Positions 1 to 4,888 of a DNA stretch of 6,729 nucleotides are shown here, in pieces. How positions within the stretch are numbered: the stretch's first letter is position 1; every line of letters begins with the position of its first letter. This DNA comes from G039029935 sp039029935 (GTDB lineage Bacteria; Chloroflexota; Anaerolineae; Caldilineales; Caldilineaceae), in contig JBCCFC010000760.1 of assembly GCA_039029935.1 (NCBI GenBank), positions 1-6,729 on the forward strand. Reading direction: 5' to 3'. A program made the translations under genes and the position numbers. Below the pieces are notes generated by a model that saw only the letters and a program-made list of their open reading frames with translations, ran no database searches and was not told the origin of the DNA.

Positions 1-8
1 ATCTGTGA

Positions 9-27
9 CGCAGGTAGCCAACCTGCG
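9..27. repeat. Short perfect hairpin (7-bp arms, 5-base loop)
   Basis: CGCAGGT (9-15) and ACCTGCG (21-27) are exact reverse complements around the loop AGCCA. The following bases are only mildly T-rich, so this could be a weak terminator of a gene lying left of the window or one copy of a dispersed intergenic hairpin. The sequence alone does not decide between them. Confidence 0.55.
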
Positions 28-37
28 ATACTGTCCT

Positions 38-66
38 TTGTTGTCATTAGCAGACATTGCTATACG
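38..66 (+). promoter_or_regulatory. Candidate sigma-70-type promoter for the dehydratase gene
   Basis: TTGTTG at 38-43 and TATACG at 61-66 are separated by 17 bases, the optimal spacing for a housekeeping sigma factor. The expected transcript start near 73 gives a leader of about 60 bases before the ATG at 133. The -35 box matches the consensus at 4 of 6 positions and the -10 box at 4 of 6. A strikingly similar pair lies at 1125-1153, which slightly strengthens both. This is prediction only. Confidence 0.4.
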
Positions 67-132
67 GCCAAAATAAACACGCACGATGCAAAAAATGGTT
101 CGTTTTGATTCATCATAGAAGGAGCAAAAATC

Positions 133-1077
133 ATGTTCAACGAAATCCAAGCAGCCAAAGAGCGACTCAACGGCTATGCCCACATCACCCCCGTCATGAC
201 CTCCACAACGCTTGATACGCAAGTGGGTGCAAACATTTTCCTCAAATGCGAGAATTTTCAGCGAATTGGTGCGTTCAAATTTCGGGGCGCATTTAACGCC
301 ATCTCGCAGTTAAGTAACGAGGAGAAAGCACGGGGCGTATTGACCTACTCCTCAGGAAATCATGCACAGGCGACGGCGTTGGTGAGCAAGTTATTGGGTG
401 TACAGGCAACGATTGTGATGCCTAATAATGCACCTGCCACCAAGCGGGCGGCAACGGAGGGCTATGGGGCCAAGGTGGTTGAGTACGACCCGAATGAAGT
501 GGACCGTAAAGAACTGGCGGAACAGATTCAGGCCGAGGAAGGGCAGGCGATTATTCCACCCTATGACCATAAAGATGTGATTGCAGGGCAGGGGACGGCA
601 GCACTGGAATTGGTCGATGAAGTGGGTGCGTTGGATATGTTGCTTGTGCCTTGTGGGGGCGGTGGATTGCTCTGTGGCAGCGCAATTGCCAGCAAAGGGA
701 CGATGCCCTCCTGTAAAGTCATAGGCGTGGAACCGGAAGTCGCCAATGACGCCACGCTCTCATTCCACACCAAGACGTTGCACACCGTGAAGAATCCGCC
801 GACCATTGCCGATGGTACACGGACCCCCTCGCTGGGCACACTGACCTTTCCGTTGGCCTTGGACTATGTTGACGATATGGTTACAGTATCCGAAGAGGCG
901 ATTATGGAGGCTGTGCGTTTTCTGTTTTACTACACAAAGTTGGTGGTCGAGCCATCAGGGGCCTTGGGTGTAGCGGCACTGTTGAGCGGCGCAATTGAGG
1001 CACAAGGGCGTGTTGGGGTCATTTTGAGTGGAGGCAACATTGATGCGGCGACGATGAGCATGATTTTGCAAGGTTAA
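133..1077 (+). CDS. PLP-dependent threonine/serine dehydratase, serine racemase-like
   Basis: A fold-type II pyridoxal-phosphate enzyme of 314 residues, the usual length for short single-domain threonine/serine dehydratases and serine racemases. It has no C-terminal ACT regulatory domain as found in long biosynthetic IlvA. Visible motifs are FKFRGAF with the PLP-binding lysine K49, SSGNH at 73-77, the glycine-rich phosphate cradle GGGG at 175-178, and SGGN at 299-302. The reaction is expected to be deamination of L-threonine/L-serine to 2-oxobutyrate/pyruvate in the cytoplasm. S74 aligns with the re-face catalytic serine of eukaryotic serine racemase, where catabolic TdcB-type enzymes usually have alanine. 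E200 and D206 sit six residues apart, as do the divalent-metal ligands of that enzyme. Racemase or hydroxyaspartate ammonia-lyase activity is therefore possible. The start is supported by AGAAGGAG at 117-124, eight bases before the ATG. It appears monocistronic. Confidence 0.93.
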   Translation: MFNEIQAAKERLNGYAHITPVMTSTTLDTQVGANIFLKCENFQRIGAFKFRGAFNAISQLSNEEKARGVLTYSSGNHAQATALVSKLLGVQATIVMPNNAPATKRAATEGYGAKVVEYDPNEVDRKELAEQIQAEEGQAIIPPYDHKDVIAGQGTAALELVDEVGALDMLLVPCGGGGLLCGSAIASKGTMPSCKVIGVEPEVANDATLSFHTKTLHTVKNPPTIADGTRTPSLGTLTFPLALDYVDDMVTVSEEAIMEAVRFLFYYTKLVVEPSGALGVAALLSGAIEAQGRVGVILSGGNIDAATMSMILQG

Positions 1078-1124
1078 CCGCAGGGAACGCAGAGGGCTTA
1101 GAAGGGGAAGTGTGAGAAATATAA

Positions 1125-1153
1125 TTGTTGATTGCTTTGGGTGCTGGTATACT
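1125..1153 (+). promoter_or_regulatory. Candidate sigma-70-type promoter upstream of the 1419 gene
   Basis: TTGTTG at 1125-1130 and TATACT at 1148-1153 are 17 bases apart, and the -10 box matches consensus at 5 of 6 positions. If used, the transcript would start near 1160 and carry a leader of about 260 bases containing the tandem repeat and the hairpin element. It shares its -35 hexamer, its spacer length and TATAC with the site at 38-66. Confidence 0.4.
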
Positions 1154-1205
1154 GAGAGTCATCACATTCATACTAAGAATATTTGGTATGTTTGATGAAG
1201 GAAGG

Positions 1206-1234
1206 TATGTGACCACTATGTGACCACTATGTGA
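1206..1234. repeat. 11-bp tandem direct repeat, possible operator
   Basis: TATGTGACCAC occurs at 1206-1216 and 1217-1227, followed by a partial third copy TATGTGA at 1228-1234. The 11-bp period is about one helical turn, so successive units would face the same side of the DNA, as expected for cooperative binding by a repressor. It lies downstream of the promoter-like site at 1125-1153. No binding protein is identified. Confidence 0.5.
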
Positions 1235-1295
1235 GTAAGGATGCATATGTCAGAATCAATAACATTATGTAATAGTCAACAACACATTGAACATT

Positions 1296-1346
1296 GATTG
1301 TAGACACCCAGAGGGTTCCCGACCCCAAAGGTACGCCCCTACAATC
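1296..1346. repeat. Hairpin element bounded by GATTGTAG / CTACAATC
   Basis: GATTGTAG at 1296-1303 and CTACAATC at 1339-1346 are exact reverse complements. Outside them AACA-type sequence continues the pairing with one bulge. Inside lie two overlapping small palindromes, ACCC/GGGT around AGA and GGGT/ACCC around TCCCG. The interior is GC-rich compared with the surrounding AT-rich DNA, which suggests an inserted or mobile small element. There is no transposase. The ends resemble those of the hairpins at 4749-4815 and 6335-6365. Confidence 0.55.
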
Positions 1347-1418
1347 GTGTTTAACATCTATTTGATCATTACAGAATAGATATGATATAGACACGGATAG
1401 AAAGGATAGAACCACATT

Positions 1419-1721
1419 ATGCCAATCAGCACATCGAACTTTGGCGACACGCGCGATGACCAATACTCTGAATATCAGAGTGAAGAACTCTATGATCAGG
1501 AAACATTGGATTTTCCAGATGTCACCCTCAAGCAGGCGCAGACGTATTTGAAGCGGCTGGGTGGGGGGCTAGAAGACAATCCGAATCTGGTTGAGGGCAT
1601 TGGGTGGAAGGCAGAGATTGCAGAAGCGGATAACGGCGTTGAGGTGACGTTTGATGCACATGATGAATTGTTAGATGATTTAATCCGTCGGTTTGAAGAA
1701 TGGGTGGATCGGGGTGACTAA
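1419..1721 (+). CDS. Small acidic protein of unknown function, coupled to the decarboxylase gene
   Basis: I do not recognise this 100-residue protein. The first 32 residues are polar, acidic and tyrosine-rich (several Y, D, E and Q) and probably disordered. From about 35 the pattern suggests a compact alpha/beta domain: a helix at 36-47 (TLKQAQTYLKRL), a turn rich in glycine and asparagine, two strands around 62-68 and 73-79 (GWKAEI, GVEVTF), then an acidic C-terminal helix at 82-97 ending RFEEWVDRGD. It has no signal peptide or membrane segment. Its stop codon ends one base before the ATG of the mevalonate-pathway decarboxylase, so the two are almost certainly cotranscribed and translationally coupled. 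AAAGGA at 1401-1406 is a modest ribosome site, 12 bases before the ATG. The ORF is credible because its reading frame, spacing and coupling fit, but no function should be inferred. Confidence 0.75.
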   Translation: MPISTSNFGDTRDDQYSEYQSEELYDQETLDFPDVTLKQAQTYLKRLGGGLEDNPNLVEGIGWKAEIAEADNGVEVTFDAHDELLDDLIRRFEEWVDRGD

Positions 1722-1722
1722 C

Positions 1723-2745
1723 ATGCACAAAGCAACATTTCGTGTAGGCAGCAACATCGCCTTCATCAAGTATTGGGGTGTTCAGAAACTGCCCAATACG
1801 CCAGAGAATGCCGACTTACACTTTCCACTCAGCAATTCCATCAGCATGACGTTGGCGGATGCCTATACAGTGACAACGGTTGAGTGGGATAGTGATGGCG
1901 CATTGCAAGAGGATGTCATAACGTTGGATGGCATTCGTCAACCAAGCGCATCTGAGAGCAAGGGGACCGCGCGTTTGGTCCGACATCTGGACCGTATCCG
2001 TGCGTTGGCAGGGCAGTCATGGCGAGCCAATGTCACCAGCCAAAACAACTTTCCAATGGCCGCGGGGATTGCTAGTTCTGCCAGCGGATTTGCAGCATTG
2101 ACTGTTGCAGGATGTCATGCAGCGGGGTTGGCATTAAACAATAAAGAGCTATCCGCATTGGCACGGATGGGTAGCGGCTCGGCCAGCCGCAGTCTTTTTG
2201 GTGGATTTGTGGAGTGGGAAAAAGGGCATGACCACGGGAGCAGCGTGGCGCATATGCTCTACCCTGCTGACCATTGGGCGTTATGCGATGTCGTCGCTGT
2301 TGCCAGCGCCGCACCCAAGCGCATCAGCAGCGCAGAAGGACACAAGCTCGCAATGGACAGTCCGCTCAACCATGCACGCTTGGCCTATGTAGAGGATGCG
2401 TTGGCCGAAACGCGCCAAGCGATTGCCAACCGAGACTTGGCGCAACTGGGTCCCGTGATTGAGCAGGATGCACTTGCAATGCACGCTGTTATGATGACGA
2501 GTACACCGAGCCTCTTTTACTGGCAACCTGCTACCATCGAGATTATTCAAGCTGTTTACGATTGGCGTGAAGAGGGACTACCCGTCTATTTCACCATTGA
2601 TGCGGGTCCGAACATTCATTTGATTTGCGAACAAAAAGATGTGGCAGCGGTTGAAGAACGTACCCATGCGTTGACCGGTGTACAGCAAACGATTGTGAGC
2701 CGCCCTGGACTTGGACCGCAAAAGGTTGAAGAGTCGAAAGGTTGA
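1723..2745 (+). CDS. mvaD: Diphosphomevalonate (or phosphomevalonate) decarboxylase
   Basis: A GHMP-superfamily decarboxylase of 340 residues, normal for this family. It performs ATP-dependent phosphorylation and decarboxylation of a mevalonate phosphate to the C5 isoprenoid precursor in the cytoplasm. Family motifs seen are NIAFIKYWG at 11-19 with K16, LSNSISMTL at 36-44, the ATP-binding loop MAAGIASSASGFAAL at 112-126, GSGSASRSLFGGFVEW at 150-165 with S151, S153 and R156, and TIDAGPN at 291-297 with the catalytic aspartate D293. The family usually has KYWGK, but here V20 replaces the final lysine. The substrate could be mevalonate diphosphate, giving isopentenyl diphosphate. It could instead be mevalonate 5-phosphate, as reported for some Chloroflexota, giving isopentenyl phosphate and requiring a kinase not seen here. 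The ATG at 1723 is chosen over an upstream TTG inside the preceding gene because GGGGTGA at 1711-1717 is well spaced and homology begins near residue 5. The last residues (KVEESKG) lie within a low-complexity repeat. Confidence 0.92.
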   Translation: MHKATFRVGSNIAFIKYWGVQKLPNTPENADLHFPLSNSISMTLADAYTVTTVEWDSDGALQEDVITLDGIRQPSASESKGTARLVRHLDRIRALAGQSWRANVTSQNNFPMAAGIASSASGFAALTVAGCHAAGLALNNKELSALARMGSGSASRSLFGGFVEWEKGHDHGSSVAHMLYPADHWALCDVVAVASAAPKRISSAEGHKLAMDSPLNHARLAYVEDALAETRQAIANRDLAQLGPVIEQDALAMHAVMMTSTPSLFYWQPATIEIIQAVYDWREEGLPVYFTIDAGPNIHLICEQKDVAAVEERTHALTGVQQTIVSRPGLGPQKVEESKG

Positions 2746-2887
2746 AAAGTGGAAGGGTTGAAGGGTCGAAGGGTCGAGATGATTGAATGTTTATAGTGGT
2801 CAGAAGAGAAATAAAATATACAAATTCTCAATGTATATCACATGTCCTCATAAGTCCTTCAACCTTTCAACCTTTCCACTTTTCAAC
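2741..2887. repeat. Long imperfect inverted repeat between convergent genes, candidate two-way terminator
   Basis: The arm at 2741-2772 pairs with 2856-2887. The 22 bases 2741-2762 match the reverse complement of 2866-2887 at 21 positions, and the next ten at 8. About 83 bases separate the arms, and this interior is AT-rich. Each arm is built from degenerate units like GGTTGAAAGG / GGTCGAAGG. It lies between convergent genes and includes the stop codon of each (2743-2745 on +, 2883-2885 on -), so a hairpin in either transcript is plausible. It could act as a bidirectional terminator or mRNA-stabilising fold. Confidence 0.65.
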
Positions 2888-3146
2888 TCTTCTCTGGAAA
2901 CGAGTGTACCCCAGCGTCCACCTGATCCAACGCCCATGTCAATAAATGTCCAACGACTTCACTTTCACTCATACCATTCTTCTGGGCTGCCTCAGTGATA
3001 CGTGTCATCAAACTGCGTGCAACCACATATTCGGTACGATTTGCAGACTTTGTATCAGATTCATCGGTTGACTGCGAACGGGTTAAACTGGCCTGATCTT
3101 TCCAGCTACCTAATTTTGATTCAAACGATTTTTGTTTTTTTGCCAT
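2883..3146 (-). CDS. Small ribbon-helix-helix-like protein, likely ParA partner
   Basis: An 87-residue protein with a basic, polar, probably flexible N-terminus (MAKKQKSFESKL... to about 36). A compact C-terminal segment follows that looks like a MetJ/Arc ribbon-helix-helix: strand RTEYVVAR at 37-44, helix 45-58, the turn NGMSESE at 57-63 and helix 61-77. Proteins of this shape (ParG, Omega type) bind centromere-like repeats, and their flexible N-termini contact ParA. That role is inferred here from size, fold pattern and position, not from recognised sequence identity. It is the last gene of the - strand operon. The ParA stop lies 17 bases upstream, and AGGAGA (3153-3158 on +) is a good ribosome site before the ATG. 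The final residues EKS come from the inverted repeat, so the original C-terminus may have differed. Confidence 0.78.
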   Translation of the reverse strand: MAKKQKSFESKLGSWKDQASLTRSQSTDESDTKSANRTEYVVARSLMTRITEAAQKNGMSESEVVGHLLTWALDQVDAGVHSFPEKS

Positions 3147-3163
3147 TGATTTTCTCCTATTTT

Positions 3164-3919
3164 TTAACTACTTTTATGGATGCCAAAAATTTCTTGCGCC
3201 AAGTCTCGGTAGGCGGTTGCACCTGTTGAGCGTGGGGCGTAGAGTGAAACGGGAACGCCATCCAGTGTCGCTTCGGCCACAGAGACATTGACAGGAATCA
3301 CCGTTTGAGGAACCAATTCACCAAAGCGCTCTCGTGCTGCATTTTCAACCGATTTGGTTAACGATAGGCGGCGATCATACATGGTGAGAACAACGGCTTT
3401 GAGTTGTAAATTGGGGTTGCCTTTTTTGACCATCTCAATCAGTTGTAGCGTACTATCCAGCGCATGAAAGGCATAGGGTTGACACTGAAGCGTCACCATT
3501 GCATAGGTGGCGGCGGTGAGCGCGTTGAAGGCAAAGAATCCTAGACTGGGCGGGCTGTCGATGAGGATATAATCATAGTCATCCTGCACCTGTGTAATCA
3601 CGTCTCGGAGTTTGTCGTTGCGGTCATAGTGTCCCGCAAATTGTTGCTCTGCCAGTGCCAAATCCAAATTAGCTGGCAAAATATCAAAGTGTTCCAGCGA
3701 TGTAATGGCCTCTGACGTGATAGTCGGATCATGCATGGCGTGAAATATCGTTTGATGGTCTGTGCTGGGGTCTACACCGCAACCAACGGTTAGGTTTGAT
3801 TGTGGGTCTAAATCGACCAACAATACCCGTTCTGTTGAAAGCTCATAGGCAAGATTTTCGGTCAATGACGTTTTGCCTGTGCCACCTTTATGGCTTACCG
3901 TCGCGATTACTTCTTTCAT
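3164..3919 (-). CDS. parA: ParA/Soj-family partition ATPase
   Basis: A 251-residue P-loop ATPase of the ParA/MinD superfamily, in the Soj size class without the N-terminal DNA-binding domain of plasmid type Ia ParA. Visible motifs are the deviant Walker A KGGTGKTS at 11-18, with signature lysine K11 and catalytic K16 (S18 where threonine is usual), Walker A' VDLDPQSN at 35-42, Walker B ILIDSPPSLG at 118-127, and a C-terminal NVSVAEATLDGVPVSLYAPRSTGATAYRDLA block typical of Soj. ATP-bound dimers of this family bind DNA non-specifically and move or position a cargo when stimulated by a partner. No ParB with HTH or CTPase domain is present in the window. The flanking genes on the same strand, an RHH-like protein and a membrane HhH protein, are the likely partners. 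AGGAT (3929-3933 on +) is a weak ribosome site, so translation may depend partly on the gene upstream, 28 bases away. Confidence 0.95.
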   Translation of the reverse strand: MKEVIATVSHKGGTGKTSLTENLAYELSTERVLLVDLDPQSNLTVGCGVDPSTDHQTIFHAMHDPTITSEAITSLEHFDILPANLDLALAEQQFAGHYDRNDKLRDVITQVQDDYDYILIDSPPSLGFFAFNALTAATYAMVTLQCQPYAFHALDSTLQLIEMVKKGNPNLQLKAVVLTMYDRRLSLTKSVENAARERFGELVPQTVIPVNVSVAEATLDGVPVSLYAPRSTGATAYRDLAQEIFGIHKSS

Positions 3920-3947
3920 GTGTGCTCAATCCTGTTTAGTGAATTTC

Positions 3948-4514
3948 TTATAAACTTTGCTTGGCTTGGTCAATCCAATTCTCAACATTCAGTTTACTCT
4001 TTTTGCTACCAGAGGCAAGTGAACGTAGCTGCTCTGGTGGGCGTGCGACAATATCTGCAAAGGTGAGAATACCAGCATTGTTGAGCCGATTGGCAAAGGT
4101 TGGACCGATGCCTCGAATGCTCTCCAAATTATCCATAACAATGGTGGCTGTATGAGTATCATCAGCACCATCAGCCTCATCTGTCATCGTAGAGCCATCT
4201 TCGTCACTGGGTGTTGCCATGCTTTCTGCAACAGCATTCTCTGCAACAGCATTCTCGGTAACGGCATTCTCGACTGCTTGGGATACCTCAGATGGCATCA
4301 CCTCAACGGTGGCAACAGCGTCCATTGCCTGAGAGGGGAGTGTGGAGAGAGATGTGTTTTCCGACTGAAGTTGACTTAAACGTAGGCTATTCGCTTCGTT
4401 GCGAACGCGCGCCAATTCTTGAACAAGCCAATCTTCTCTTTCTTTGCTTCGCCGACCTTGGATTTGCCACGAAGTGATCACGCCTATGGCCGCTGCAATT
4501 AATAATCCAAACAA
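3948..4514 (-). CDS. Membrane-anchored coiled-coil protein with C-terminal helix-hairpin-helix domain
   Basis: A 188-residue protein in four parts. Residues 2-17 (FGLLIAAAIGVITSWQ) form a short hydrophobic N-terminal anchor, followed by the basic QGRRSK, which suggests that the remainder stays in the cytoplasm. Residues 20-55 are charged and probably coiled-coil. Residues 56-125 are low-complexity and acidic, with ENAVA/ENAVT repeats at 82-96. Residues 129-187 match helix-hairpin-helix domains of the kind annotated as H3TH or flap-nuclease-like, with LESIRGIGPTFANRLNNAGI and then FADIV...LRSL. Such domains bind DNA or mediate protein contacts. No nuclease residues are evident, so I do not call it an enzyme. 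It is the first gene of the ParA operon. The start is TTG at 4512-4514, supported by GAGGGGGA (4520-4527 on +) five bases upstream. It may tether DNA or the ParA system to the membrane, which is inference. Confidence 0.85.
   Translation of the reverse strand: MFGLLIAAAIGVITSWQIQGRRSKEREDWLVQELARVRNEANSLRLSQLQSENTSLSTLPSQAMDAVATVEVMPSEVSQAVENAVTENAVAENAVAESMATPSDEDGSTMTDEADGADDTHTATIVMDNLESIRGIGPTFANRLNNAGILTFADIVARPPEQLRSLASGSKKSKLNVENWIDQAKQSL
4225..4269. repeat. Three 15-bp in-frame tandem repeats within the HhH gene
   Basis: Units at 4225-4239, 4240-4254 and 4255-4269 follow TCTGCAACAGCATTC. The first two are identical and the third differs at three positions. They encode ENAVA/ENAVT pentapeptides in the acidic linker of the - strand gene. 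A degenerate fourth unit may continue to about 4280. Identity of the two units suggests recent slippage, and the linker length may vary between strains. Confidence 0.8.
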
Positions 4515-4604
4515 GACAGTCCCCCTCTATAAATTCCTATGGTGGTCAAGTTAAAACTGATATTGTCTTTTCTCTAATTATTTACGAGGTTGGTTATATG
4601 TGCA

Positions 4605-4633
4605 AAAATAGAAAGATAGTCGTATCATATCAA
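4605..4633 (-). promoter_or_regulatory. Candidate promoter for the HhH-ParA-RHH operon
   Basis: Read on the - strand, TTGATA (4628-4633) and TATTTT (4605-4610) are 17 bases apart. The -35 box matches consensus at 5 of 6 positions and the -10 box at 4 of 6. The implied leader before the TTG start at 4514 is about 80-85 bases. This is the best-spaced pair I could find upstream of the operon. Confidence 0.35.
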
Positions 4634-4748
4634 TAGAATCACATTTATGCCAGTCAGCCAACCATTGACAGATTGGGTTTTACGTAAATTCACATAAACG
4701 AGTATAGAAACAAGTCGGCTCTTTGGGGACTTGTGAGGGGAACAATCG

Positions 4749-4815
4749 TAGGCCATCGTTATTCGCGTGAGATTTGTTGCTCAATTCAGCGCATCACGCG
4801 AATAACGATGGCCTA
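4749..4815. repeat. Perfect 22-bp inverted repeat with 23-base loop
   Basis: The arms 4749-4770 and 4794-4815 are exact reverse complements (left arm begins TAGGCCATCG and ends TCGCGTGA). The loop is 4771-4793. It lies between the divergent genes, 73 bases before sthA. With no run of T after it and a promoter-region location, a plain terminator is unlikely. A small non-autonomous repeat element, or a structured leader if sthA transcription starts upstream of it, fits better. Which of these applies is not determined. Confidence 0.85.
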
Positions 4816-4878
4816 TGACAACCGCTTATTCATGTCAACTATACGAGCTCCTGTTGAACGAAACAAATATGAAAGGAC

Positions 4879-4885
4879 GGAGGAG
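4879..4885 (+). promoter_or_regulatory. Strong ribosome binding site of sthA
   Basis: GGAGGAG ends three bases before the ATG at 4889. It is the closest to the ideal Shine-Dalgarno sequence in this window and fixes the start of sthA, although the spacing is short. It suggests efficient translation. Confidence 0.7.
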
Positions 4886-4888
4886 TAG

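Larger units (their letters stand above)
1078..1418. other. 341-base intergenic region with repeats and promoter-like sites
   Basis: I see no convincing gene here. Just after the dehydratase stop there is a short imperfect direct repeat (CGCAGGGAA / CGCAGAGGG near 1079-1097). Then come a promoter-like pair at 1125-1153, an 11-bp tandem repeat at 1206-1234, a tandem heptamer ACATTGA at 1284-1297 and a hairpin element at 1296-1346. A second weak promoter candidate (TTGATC at 1362-1367, TATAGA at 1386-1391, 18-base gap) lies just before the next gene. No clear intrinsic terminator follows the dehydratase gene. Confidence 0.6.
4515..4888. other. 374-base divergent intergenic region between the ParA operon and sthA
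   Basis: There is no credible gene. The left third is AT-rich and holds the candidate - strand promoter at 4605-4633 and a TGGTGGTCA motif at 4540-4548. A consensus TTGACA stands at 4665-4670 on the + strand but has no good -10 box 16-18 bases on. A TATAGA at 4703-4708 is a weak alternative for sthA. A perfect inverted repeat occupies 4749-4815, and the sthA ribosome site is at 4879-4885. Confidence 0.6.

Noticed and set aside
561..839. Antisense frames inside the dehydratase, decarboxylase and sthA genes
   Set aside because: They lie opposite strongly conserved enzymes, have biased low-complexity composition and no ribosome sites. They are shadows of the coding strand.
1247..1297. 16-residue leader-like peptide (MSESITLCN...) with AAGGA upstream
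   Set aside because: It is too short to judge, with no regulatory logic such as repeated codons, and its stop falls at the edge of the hairpin element. It may be a chance frame or a truncated remnant.
1284..1297. Tandem heptamer ACATTGA x2
   Set aside because: Only two copies of a short AT-rich word exist here, so chance is a sufficient explanation.
1693..1722. Upstream TTG start giving the decarboxylase ten extra residues
   Set aside because: It lies inside the end of the preceding gene, has no good ribosome site, and the family homology starts after the ATG at 1723.
3961..4477. Plus-strand frames opposite the HhH gene
   Set aside because: The - strand gene has coherent domains, operon spacing and a ribosome site. 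The + strand products show none of these.
4665..4670. Consensus TTGACA as an sthA -35 box
   Set aside because: No acceptable -10 sequence lies 16-18 bases downstream, so a promoter cannot be supported.
4749..4815. Reading the 22-bp inverted repeat as a CRISPR or insertion-sequence remnant
   Set aside because: There are no regularly spaced repeats, no transposase fragment and no visible target duplication around it.
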